The notes under the pieces: generated by a model
Databases searched by the model: none
The model's input: only the letters and a program-made list of their open reading frames with translations
Told to the model about the DNA's origin: nothing
NCBI GenBank assembly: GCA_036417435.1
Contig: CM070905.1
Span: 25,459,592 to 25,523,591, forward strand
Length of the DNA stretch: 64,000 nt
Source: Inia geoffrensis
Lineage: Eukaryota > Chordata > Mammalia > Artiodactyla > Iniidae
Direction: 5' to 3'
Shown: piece by piece, positions 34,671 through 45,950 of the stretch
How the letters are laid out: the number at the start of each line of letters is the position of its first letter
Numbering within the stretch: position 1 is the first letter of the stretch
Made by a program: the position numbers and the translations under genes

Positions 34671-37600
34671 GATGCTTTCCCTTCTTTCTTTTTGGTTCAC
34701 TTATATTCTCTCAAGAAGCTTCAGTGTTTTATATATATATTCAAGGTCACTTTGCTCTGAATATGTGTTGACTAAGGCTGATTTTCCACGAAAAACACTT
34801 TAATGTGTCCTCCTTGGCAAGGTGGAAGATTGACAGAGCTCACATCACTTTCTGGGTCCTTTTTCCCAGTTCTTTTATCAACTAACATAACTGCTCTTTT
34901 CCAAACTTTAAAAGAGGAAGGGAGAAAGGGCAGGCATGATTCACAGGGCTGAGCTATTCCAGAGGTTTCTCAGTGCGTGACAAATGCCTCCTTTCCCGGT
35001 TGTAATGTTACTCTCAGAAAAAGCTATTCCTTAATAATTATGATGGTTTTAGTCACAGAAGCAAACTGCAACAGCGAAAACTAAGTGGCTTAATTCAATC
35101 TGAACCGTCGTACTATTTCTATTTAGCTCCCATTCTTATTACTTTTCCATACGTGGAGGATGATGGTGAGGGATGAAAGAAGAAGCAATGGGCGATTATA
35201 TAATGCAGTTTATATTTTTTTAGAAGTTGAAGATCAATTGAATTTCCTGAAATAATTTTCTTTTGTTACTAATCTTCTATTAACTTCGTCACACGAAACA
35301 CTGCATGTAAAGAACATCTGTGTGTGAGAGGAAATACATGCTGAACTGGATGTATGTGTTTCTATGTATAGAAAAGCAGAAAACTAATGTTAACCATGAC
35401 TTTCAAGGTTTGGGTGGTGTGATGGAGACAACCAGTTTGAAAAACAAAGGCAAATGCTACCATTCTAAAGGGATAGCTCTTCAGCCCTAATGTGCATACG
35501 AGAAAGTTCTTCTCTCAGAGTGAGGATGTAAAGATTATTCCATCCTCCATCATGAGAAGTCGTGAGGAAGTCAAAACATCCGGGGTGGGGGAGGAATTAT
35601 ATTCCCTAGGTTCTAACATTCCAAGTAAGGTCCCACATGACTCTTAAAATGACAACTAATTCAGAGGAAAAAATACTCAACAAGGGCATAGAGAGCTCAT
35701 TAGTATGAGCATTCATCCCTTACTCGATCAATGTGGTCTTCAACTTTGAAAACCAAAAAAGTACTTCAGCAAACCTGCTGCTGAATAGAGCAAACTTGCC
35801 ATGGGTTCCAGACCTGTGACCTTTCTTGACTTGAATGGCCTGATGAAAGTCCACGAATATTTTATGTAGGACCATGCTCATGGTGGGAAAATAAAGTAAG
35901 ACAGTTTGGGACACGAAACTTAACAACTAGAAAACATTATATCTTGACATACACAGATGGGAATTTATTAGGATCAAACTTGTAAATTTAACATAGGAAG
36001 GGATGTGTTGGACTAGTCAGGGAAAAATGTTGTTTTTCAGTGTCTAGAAATGTCCACATTATGTGAATTATTGATAACATCAACCTAACTGGTACTTGTA
36101 TTTGTGTTTGAACCTAGAACTGTCTTTTTTAACATATTGTTTTACCTAGAGAGGGCCATAGGAAGTTTGTTTTCTTGTGGACAACAAATATTTAACCAAA
36201 CAAAATCTCCTGAGTTCTGATATCTAACTCCCTTTTCTTTTGTTTTCTCTTCCTTTACATTTTTTAAAAGACAGTCTACTCTTACTTTTCATATTGTGAC
36301 GTCAAGGATCTGGGGGAGCAAATATAAATGCTAATAAGATGTTATTTCTATTCAGGGAACTCTTTCAGTGACTCAATTTTTAGAAGAAATTTTTAGAATA
36401 AATAAAATCATGGTCCTACATCAAGCTATTGGGCGCCTTCATAGTAATGCAAAAATGCATCGTAGTAAGTTTTTTTTAAGGTAACTGAAAAAAACCAAAT
36501 GACCATTGTCTCTCAGATCAAGAACTCTGCAGAGTTGCAGCTGTCTCCTGAGGAGCATTGATAGAGACAGTAAGAGTTTCAGGATGAAATGGACACATGA
36601 ATAAGCCAGGGCTGGAGGCTGCCCAGTGATGGGCCTGTGGGAGCTGTACATCCACCTGAAAACCTGGAGTGTATGTACATACTTATCGGTGTGGATCTAT
36701 CAATGCCTCCAGAGAGATGACTGAATGCTAGCCAGAATTCTTTTTTCTTTTTTAGCTTTGTGCAATCAAAGTAAGTCAGAGAAACACACTGTGAGACAGA
36801 TTTATAAAATATGTTAATTGGAATTTATTTGTATTCATGATATGATTGAATGTGGAAAGGAGTGAAGAAATCAAGAAGGAACACTAATTCTAGGAATTTT
36901 CAGAACATTGGAAAGTGCTCAAATTATGTAGTTAGTCTTGGAGTTACCGAATTTAGACAAGCTCTACATCAAGAGCTATTATTTGATAAGTAGCTAAGAT
37001 TTGCTACTGAAGTATTTTGTGTAATACACTTATGTGTCATCCTAACACTTCACGTTAAAATTTGCTTCCTGCTATTCTCTGTCAAAGTATCTTTAATTAC
37101 TCAAAACAATACAGAGAATGTTTGAGAGTGTTTATTTTTTCATGTTGCTAAAATTATTGACACAGATATTAAAAGTGAATACAACTTTTATATCTCTAAA
37201 GGCGGGCTTTCTCTAAGTTTTATTGACTTTGGAGGACCAAAGAGCTGGTCAGTTCTACATTCTCCTTTATAATGCTCAGCCAGTTAACCCCACGTTATCA
37301 GCTTGAAGTGTGTGCAACAGTCAGGAGGCACACACAGCCATTAATTCAGCAGATCCTTATTGAGCATCGTGTCCAGCATTGTGCTAATTATTGAACCATG
37401 TCAGTCAGTATCCCCGAGCCTTCCTTGTACAAAGGTGCAGCCTGTCTCCCAGCTGATGCTGCCTGATGCCTGTCATCACCAGCAAGTGCCAGGTTCCAGG
37501 GCAGGAGAAGATCAGGCTCAAGGGCAAGGGGAGATGGTGAGGAGTCAGATGTGAGACGAGAAAGCGAAGAAAAGAACTATGCCTCCTGTAACTATGCATC

Positions 37601-38379
37601 AGTGACATAGAATTTATAACATGGAAGAGCAAAATTTCTTCCAGTATGCATTTAATTATGTTTCATGGAGTCATGTCTACAGGAAAAAAACCCATCTAGC
37701 CACACAGGTCTCTTTGAAATTACAAGAGAAGTAGGAATAAAAAGTAAAATTAGTTGAATAATTTAGACAGATGTTTTAGAAAACCTCTGAGTAAAATCAA
37801 GTTATAAAGGGACATTTGTAGCATTCATGAGGACACACAGCTCTCCAAAGTATGTCTTCATCCAATGATAAAACACCATTTAATTTTCCCACATTCTTTT
37901 TTTTCAGATTTCAAAATCAAGATGAATCATGTTTTTTCCTATAGATTTTAATGACATCATTTATTAGCTTTATATCTACTACGGCATTTTACTAAATCAT
38001 AGTTTAAATGCACTTTCTTTTTTCCTATAAAAAGGTGGTGTGAGGGAAAGGCAGACACACTGCGGCACAGACAGGGACAAACTCAAACTTTCATAATTGG
38101 GTTGAAAAGACAAAAAATTAAAATATAATTAATGTAATAGGCAGGAAGAGAATCCTCAGGGATGGTTAGCGGCTGTTAGGATGGCAGAAATCTCGTAAAT
38201 ACATATCTTACCATCTCTAATTGGGATCATAAAGTCTAGATAATCAGACAAAGGTTATGACACTGCCAAGCTCCAAGGAGCACAGTGCTTCAACCAGAGC
38301 ATAGGATGGAAACAAAACAAAACACCCTCAAAACGGAAAAGAAAATAAACTCCAAAATGTCAACACCCCATATGTCCCA
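34671..38379. other. Unassigned intron downstream of the exon
   Basis: No young SINE or L1 and no recognised exon. Isolated frames of up to 75 codons are chance. A short ancient-repeat edge lies near 37335-37395 (TTCAGCAGATCCTTATTGAG). The stretch is a candidate for conserved noncoding sequence, but this cannot be judged from one genome. Confidence 0.5.
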
Positions 38380-38640
38380 AACCAGCCTTTCTTCTTTCAC
38401 CTTCTGGATAAGTCATGTAGCCTCTATTTAGTAGCTTAAATAAAAAACCTGGAGTTATCTTAGACCCCTCCCTGTACTCGCACTCACTTCCTCTCACCTT
38501 CAAATGTCATCCTTTATCAGTTCATGGAGGGTAAGCCATGTTTGTCTGATATATATCTGAATGAATGCATCTCTTAACATAGAGACTTTCATGTAGTATA
38601 TTCTCAATAAATACCTATTGAATGAGTAAATAGAGTCCCT
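38380..38640 (+). repeat. Probable L2 LINE fragment
   Basis: AAAAACCTGGAGTTATCTTA followed by GACCCCTCCCTGTACTCGCA, and a 3' end ATTCTCAATAAATACCTATT then GAATGAG, are typical of the L2 3' region. Confidence 0.6.
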
Positions 38641-38998
38641 TGCATAATAACGACATACTATATAATAAAAATGCTTATTATTTAAGTTAGAATATGGCAT
38701 AATGGTAACCTTATATAGTCATCATATTGTGATCCCCATTGCAACTTTTTTTTTCTGAAAAATAAGTTTTCTCCTTTGAATGATGGGCCAAATACATTTC
38801 TTTTTAAAAATTTTGTCAGTATCACTTATTCTGATATAGGACTGCTAAATATTTAAGGAGAAATATGAAAAGGAATTCTAATAGCTGTCCTTAGTTCTGT
38901 CTAAAATACACAAAACAAAGGAGAATTGATGCTATTTTCCAGATGCTTTGCCATGTCAAAAGTATCTCCCTTATTCTTTTACTCTGTCAATTATAAGG

Positions 38999-39400
38999 TG
39001 AATGAGTGGAGTAAGGAAGAGCATAAGCTCTGGAGTGGGAGGATGTGGGTTCAAATCCTGCAGCTCTGCTAAACTAGCTGAGAAAATTCAGTTAAGAGGC
39101 TAAATTTGTGCAGATAGAAATACATTTCCTGGGGAATGCAAGCTCAGATATAAAGCAGCATAAAGCATTTGCCTGCCATCTGTGCCCAGCCCTATTCACA
39201 AACTAAAGCAGACTTGAGTTCATACCATCTAGGAAAGGGCAGGAAGATGACTGACTTAAAAAATCCTCTCGTCTCATTATGGTGTATTTTTGTATTAATA
39301 GATACCTCATGGTAGTTTTGCTGAGAGTTATATGCTATGAGTTATGAGGCATGTTTAGCACATAATAGGCGATCAATAGATACTGTCTGTTATTACAATT
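38999..39400 (+). repeat. MIR, split into two parts
   Basis: The 5' part (GAGCATAAGCTCTGGAGTGG, then GTGGGTTCAAATCCTGCAGC) is at about 39005-39115. The 3' part (GTTTAGCACATAATAGGCGA, then TCAATAGATACTG) is at about 39290-39400. About 170 bp without MIR character separates them, either an insertion or loss of similarity. Confidence 0.6.
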
Positions 39401-39410
39401 AGGCTGTATT

Positions 39411-39525
39411 TCACGCAGGCAGGGATCTTATTTTATTTCGCTCACCATCATCTCCTTGACACATAGCATAAAACCATGCCCGGAATGGGTTCTCCAAAGA
39501 TATTTGTTTAATGATTGAATGCATT
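39411..39525 (+). repeat. L2 LINE 3' end
   Basis: GGCAGGGATCTTATTTTATT, then CTTGACACATAGCATAAAAC and TTTGTTTAATGATTGAATG reproduce the L2 3' terminus order. Directly follows the MIR. Confidence 0.7.
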
Positions 39526-41299
39526 TAAAATTATCCAGATAATTGCATCAATTTCTCCAGCCGTCTGTGGAGCATCCCAACCAGACATGTTTTCGCAAAC
39601 ACAGGGGCTTGCCTGAGGGTAGAGCACACAAGATTACAAAAGTTAAAGATGGAGACAAGAATCTGAAGGACTAGGTAGAAAGAGAAGAGAGTGTTGTTCC
39701 TGAGGCAGTAATGTAACTGCCTCCATATATTTAGCAGAAAATACTAGAGGAGAGGAAAGTGTCATCAGAAAGCAGTTGCTGAAATACTTGGGTTAAAACT
39801 GAAAAGTTGAATAACTCTAACAAGAGTTGTGAGAGGTAGTTCTGAAAACAATAATAAAATCCCTGCTTTAAGGAAGAGTCCAGATGAGAAAAGAACAGCC
39901 TAAAAACCTGCGGTAAGAGTGTCAATATAACCTAGATAGCAATGGAAGTAATTTTCAGAAGAGATCAGACCAACCATAACTGTCTCCTAACTTTTCTCCA
40001 TTTCTGTGGAAAGGAGGGAAATGGAAACAATGATCAGTAACCAGCTTGTGTGTCTGTAATTGTTGTAAACCTTATAGCGTTTTCTTTCCTTGTTCACTTA
40101 CGGTCATTTGAAGCTGATTCCTTTAAAGGAATCTCAGGTTACAGAACTATTTCAGGTATTATGGTGTATTGTGTCCAGGCAAGATTCATCATACCAGCCT
40201 GTTACAATCAACTCTGGAAGGAAAAACCAAATAAAAAAAGGAAAATGAAAAAAAAAACTGGAAAAGAAAACATTTATAGGATCTCATTTATGCACTCAGT
40301 AAAAATGATACGCTTGTGAAGGTATAGAAGAAAAAAATGAAATTAAGGAGATTCTAGGGCACAGTATAGACAAATCTGTTAAGTAGCTCTTCTAGAGAAG
40401 GCCGCCTTAGCCAGGCTTATTACTTTTTTCCCTTTGTGCTACATATTACTGCTGCAAAATATTACCAACTTACACATTTAGAGCAACCCTTTGGGGGGAT
40501 GCCTATCTAACTGGACAGCACAGAGAAATATTTGCTCCATGAACCTTGCTTAGATTCCATGATCCCACTTTTTTGGGGCTCAGATGAAGCTGTGTGGTCT
40601 GGGGATACTTAATTGAAACATTTGGTGAGATTGTGGTATTTACACATTTCTCTCCCTCTCTTTAATTGAAATTGAATTTACAAAGGATTTGAATTTTCTA
40701 TACCCAAGTTACAATAAATTAATCAATTAGACAGTTTAGATAGTCAACCTAGGAATTTAGTCCTAGAGTTCACATATCTCACTAAAATGGTTTGGCCTTC
40801 TTAATATCTTTGAAATGCTGTAGAACTAGATTTGATTAAGACCAAAATGTGAATATCTTCTGAGACATAGTGACCATGACTTTATTTCAGAATGTTTAGC
40901 AGGAATACCATCCAAATAGACTTATTTTTTTTGTATATAGGCAGAACTTGAATGACATCCCAGACTGTTCATAGTACAGAACACAGTGACTAATTTACTT
41001 ATGTAACTTCAAATTGCATTTTCCATGATTCAGTAGCTGCTTATATCTCATGGAGCCCACAGGGTGCCAGGAAGAGCAGATTGCAAGCAAATAGTTCCTT
41101 TTGGCTGTAACCATATACACATTTTTAGGTTGGGAAATTTTTTTTTAATCTCTAAATACAGTATCACATGGATTAGTACCACCCATCCCAAAGTGTAGAG
41201 AAATATTTAACCAAATATTAGTATAAATTCCAGGCTATTTAAAATGAGTGCAAAGCAGATTTATTTGCATCGTTAAAAGAAATATAAAGAATACTTAGT
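39526..41299. other. Unassigned intron sequence
   Basis: No repeat or exon recognised. The 89-codon frame at 40050-40319 ends in a lysine-rich A-tract translation and has no domain. Confidence 0.45.
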
Positions 41300-41365
41300 C
41301 TGGCTTCTGGTTCAAGATATGGGCTGGCACGAACATATATATCGATCGCCTCTAAGGTGATAATG

Positions 41366-41472
41366 AAACGAAAAGAAGAAGGAAAGAAAAGGAAAAGAAA
41401 ATAAGGGAAGAAAAGGGGGTTGGGAGAGGGAGAGAAAGGGGGGGAGGGAGGGAGAGAGACAGAGAGAGAGGG
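41366..41472 (+). repeat. Purine-rich low-complexity tract
   Basis: About 105 bp that is nearly all A and G on the plus strand, grading from AAAAG units into GGGAGGGAGAGAGA, and ending a few bases before the Tigger1 terminus. Frames through it are compositional. Confidence 0.9.
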
Positions 41473-41478
41473 TCATTA

Positions 41479-43709
41479 TAGGCATAGCTCGGAGATATTG
41501 CGGGTTTGGTTCCAGAACCCCATGATGAAGCAAATAACACAACGCGAGTCACAGAGATTTTTTTGGTTTCCCAGTGTGAATAAAATTTATGTTTATACTA
41601 CACTGTAGTCTATTAACTACAATAGCATTGTATCTAAAAAAATGTATATTATTTAATTTAAAATACTTTATTGCTAAAAAAATGCCATCATCTGGAGCCT
41701 TCAGAGAATCATATCTTTTGTCTGGTAGAAGGTCTTGCCTTGAATTTCATTGCTGCTGGCTGATCTGGGTGATGGCTGCTGAAGGTTGGGGTGGAGCTGT
41801 GGAAATTTCTTAAAATAAGAAAGCACTGAAGTTTGCCTCATTGATTCACTCTTCCTTTCAATGCTGTTTGATAGCTTTTAACTCGGGGTTGAACTTATTT
41901 CAAAATCAGAGTCAATCTTCTCAAACCCTGCTGCTGCTTTATCAATTAAATTTATGCAGTATTCTAAAGCTTTTGTTGTCATTTCAAAAATCTTCATAGC
42001 ATCTTCACCAGAAGTAGATTTCATCTCAAAGAAACCACTTTCTTTGCTCATCCATGAGAAGCAACTCCTTGGCCATTCAAGTTTTAACACAGGATTGTAG
42101 CAATTCATTCATCTCTTCAGGCTCCACTTCTAAGTTTACTGCTCTTGCCATTTCCACCACATCTTCAGTTACTTCCTCCACTGCAGTCTTGAACTCCCAC
42201 CCCAAGTCATCCATGAGAGTTGGAATCCACTTCTTCCACACTCCTGTTAATGCTGATATTTTGACCTATTCCCATGAATCATGACTGTTCTCAATGGCAT
42301 CTGGAATGGTGAATCCTTTTCAGAAGGTTTTCAATTTACTTTTGCCAGATCCATCAGAGGAATCATTATCTATGGCAGCTAGAGCCTTATGAAATATATT
42401 TCTTAAATAATAAGACTTGAAAGTCGAAATTACTCCTTGATTCATGGGCTGCAGAATGGACGTTGTGTTAGCAGGTAAGAAAATAACATTAATCTCCTTG
42501 TTCATCTCCATCAGCGCTCTTGGGTGACCAGGTTTATAGTCAATGAGCAGTAATATTTTGAAAGGAATCTTTTTTTTCTGAGCAGTAAGAGTCAACAGTC
42601 AGCTTAAGATATTCAGTTAAACCAAGTTGTAAACAGATTTTCTGTCATCCAGGCTCTGTTGTTCCACTTACAGAGCACGGCTTCAGAGTAGATTTAGCAT
42701 CATTCTTAAGGGCCCTAGGGTTTTTAGAATGGTAAGTGAGCACTGGCTTCAACTTAAAGTCAACAGCTGCATTAGTCCCTGACAAGAGAGTCAGTCTGTG
42801 CTTTGAAGCTTTGAAGCCAGGCATTGACTTCTGTAGCTATGAAAAGTCCTAGATGGCATCTTCTTCCAATATTCTCCTTAAACCTCATGAGCCAACCTCT
42901 GCTAGCTTCAAACTTCCCTTCTGCAGCCTCCTCACCTCTCTCAGCATTAATAGAATATAAGACAGTTAGGGTCTCACTCTGGGTCAGGCCTTGGCTTCAG
43001 GGAATGTTGTGGCTGGTTAGATCTTTTATGGGGACTACTAAAACTTTCTCCGTATCAACAGTTAGGTTTTCTTATCATTTGTGTATTCACTAGAGTAGCA
43101 CTTTTCATTTCTTTCAAGAACTTTTCTTTTGCATTCACAACTTGGCTAATTGTTTGGCACAAGAGATCTAGCTTTTGGTCTCTCTTGGCTTTCGACGTGG
43201 CATCCTCACTAAGCTTAATCATTTCTAGCTTTTGATTTAAAGTGAGAGACTTGCAACTCTTCCTTTTACTTGATCACTTAGAGGCCATTGTAGGGTTATT
43301 AATTGGCCTACTTTCAGTATTGTTGTGTCTCAGGGAATAGGGAGGCCTGAGGAGAGGGAGAGAGTCAGGGGAATGGCTGGGCTGCTTGGCGGAGCAGTCA
43401 GAACACATACATGTATCAATATAAGTTCTCTGTCTTATATGGGTGTGGTTCGTGGTGTCCCAAGACAATTACAATAGTAACATCAAAGATCACTGATCAC
43501 AGATTATCATAACAAATAATAGTGAAAAAGTTTGAAATATTGCAAGAATTACCAAAATATGACACAGAGATATGAAGTGAGCAAATACTATTGACAAAAC
43601 GGTGCCAACAGACTTGTTTGCTGCAGGGTTGCCACAAACCTACAATTTGTAAAAAATGCAATATCTGCAAACTGCAACAAAATAAAGTGCAGTAAACAAG
43701 TTATGCCTG
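41479..43709 (-). mobile_element. Tigger1 DNA transposon (pogo/Tc1-mariner superfamily)
   Basis: Terminal inverted repeats: TAGGCATAGCTCGGAGATAT on the left and ACAAGTTATGCCTG on the right, with TA duplicated at 41477-41478 and 43710-43711. The interior follows Tigger1 from end to end as I remember it. A central segment is missing at 42870/42871 and a short one near 41858. Transposase sense is minus. Tigger1 moved in early placental or primate-era ancestors and is immobile today. Confidence 0.92.
42320..43288 (-). pseudogene. Tigger1 transposase remnant
   Basis: On the minus strand the transposase start is at 43286-43288, but its fifth codon is TGA, so the frame stops at once. The best surviving block (42320-42595) reads [18 protein letters not shown], then [20 protein letters not shown]. 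This is the DDE-like catalytic core, with the second acidic residue kept in LLID and the third changed to Asn (PMNQG where PMDQG is expected). An internal deletion near 42870 removes part of the protein. Not functional. Confidence 0.85.
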
Positions 43710-45776
43710 TATATTTTTGGAGCCAACAGTAGGTAAAACAATTTGAGAAAATCCTGAAAAATAAAGGTGGAATGGGCCTGATTTACAGAGAAATTAAAAG
43801 AGGGAGAGAACAGCTCAAGAGACATAAATGATTCTTACTATGAAATAGTAAGAATAATTTCTAATAATTAAATAATTTCTATAATTATATCAAATAATTT
43901 CTAAACCTAAAGTCAACATAAAGACTTGAAGCAGACCTTGAAGTGACCATCAGGAAAATTATTTAAAGAGCTGAATTTCAAAATAGCTGGTCCAGTTGGT
44001 CCCCTCGCTTCTCCCTTCTGCTCTAACCTTACGTGTAGAGAGAGTTTAGGTTAAAATTACAGAATTCTACTCTAAAGAATAGGACTTATCTGATGGTGAG
44101 ATTATCTTATGCTCCTAGTGTGGGCACAAGGCATTTGAAGGAAAACAGCAGGATTTGAAGTAATTTTATTTCAGACAGCCATAGACAGGTGGGAAATAGG
44201 AAATGCAGTTTCCATACAAGATAGAACTATAATAAAGTTCTCCACTCTTAGCATAAGTTTCTCCAGGGGTGGGTCCCCAGTCTGCTTGCTTGCCTGTATC
44301 CATGCATCTTTAAGAGAAGCCAGTCAGATGAAACTCACTAATTTACACAGGTCCATAGTCTGCCCGTCCATCCAAGGAAAATGCACCCCACCAGTAATCC
44401 TTATCAGTCAACCTGACCCTTCAATCAGAATTATACATCAACAGCCAAAGATGTCATGATAGCTGAAGAAAACCAATAGCATAATTTAAAAAAGACAAAC
44501 ACACATACACACACACAATAAAAACAAAGCCAGAGGTGATTCAGAAAATGTAAGATAATTTTTTAAATAGAATTTTAATTAGCATCTCTTCAAGAAAAAA
44601 TTCAAGAGAATATTGAACATACACACATATATGTAGGTGGTCATGGAACAGACCAATCAGGGAATAAGAAAATGACCCTAGTAATTAAAATTATGAACAT
44701 GAAAATAAAAAGCTGAACATGTTAAACATGGGGTGGCTAGGGCTAAAGACCAGAGTGATGATCTGCAGGATGAAATAAAAGGTAAAACCAAAGAGAAAAG
44801 TGAAAAAAAGAAAATATGAGGAACATTTAGAACACATTAAGCTAGACCCAGGATGCCAACATATATCTAAAAAACATCTGAGAAGAAGAAAGAGACCAAG
44901 AAGGGGAAGAAATTATCTAAAAAAAAAAGAGAAAAGTTTCACAAACTGAAGACAGGCAGCTCTTAAAACAGAAAGGGGCACACATCTTAGTAAAATTTTA
45001 CTAACCAAGGGAACATTCTATGAGTTTTTTTTTTGGTTGGGGGTTGGGGTGGGACTACTCCTATAAGGAATGAAAACGACCTCATGTGCCTCCCTGGATT
45101 CTAGAAGGCAATGAGCCTTTCTCAGGGAAAAGTATTTTAAACTTACCAGTATAGAACCAGCCAAACTATCAATCAATGTGAGGCTAAAAATGAATGTGGC
45201 TCAGAAAACCTGGTGCCTACATAGCTTATGTATGAATTATTCTAGGTATAATCCAACAAAATAAAAAAGCATATCTGATATGAGATGGATAACACTGGCA
45301 ATCGCATATGACCTAGAAAAAAACAAAGAAATTTTAAAAGCAATTGTACAAGATATACTAGACCCTAGTGTCTAATTACCCTTTAAAAGGCAGGATTTTA
45401 ATAATTATATTTATCCCTTCTCTGTGAGTCCAGTCATGATACTTGGATGAATCTGAAGGGAATAATATTTAGTAGCCATAATACTGAAATTGCTTTCTGT
45501 ATTGGTCTTACACTTAGAAGGAATCTAGGAACAAAACACAGAAATGTTCATTTATCCACTGAAGTGAATGTAAATATTATAAACTTGATAAATTAAAAAT
45601 AGTATTAATATAATTTTTAAAAAACTGAGAGGTGCTTAAGGATGGGCCATAGAGAAGGGAGTTGTGTAAGGACCTCAGTCACTCACCTTTTACTGTGAGT
45701 AGTCAACAAATATAATCTAAAATTGGTAACTCAAGAGATATCAGTGCATTATTTAAACAGCAGCAAATAAATAACT

Positions 45777-45815
45777 AGATATATAAAATATATAGATAAA
45801 TAAATAAATAAATAA
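45777..45815 (+). repeat. AT-rich microsatellite, (TAAA)n-like
   Basis: ATATATAAAATATATAG followed by about five TAAA units. Low complexity. Confidence 0.75.
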
Positions 45816-45950
45816 TGAAACCTGTTCAAACTTGTTAACTCTATAGAATAGCATTAGGATTTAGGGAGATTGGTGATGCAGGGTTTTAATTTTATTTAAT
45901 ACTTAGGTTTTATTTTTTTAATAATCTATAATAAAAATAGAAATCATTGC

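Larger units (their letters stand above)
41300..45950 (+). repeat. Old L1/HAL1-type element split by Tigger1
   Basis: Near 41300 TGGCTTCTGGTTCAAGATAT looks like an old L1 5' end. After Tigger1, 43712-45950 continues with L1 ORF1-type sequence. The clearest block is ATTCTAGAAGGCAATGAGCC followed by AACCAGCCAAACTATCAATC around 45100-45175, the sense strand of the conserved ORF1 C-terminal region. All frames are broken. The 3' edge and the half-L1 designation are uncertain. Confidence 0.55.
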
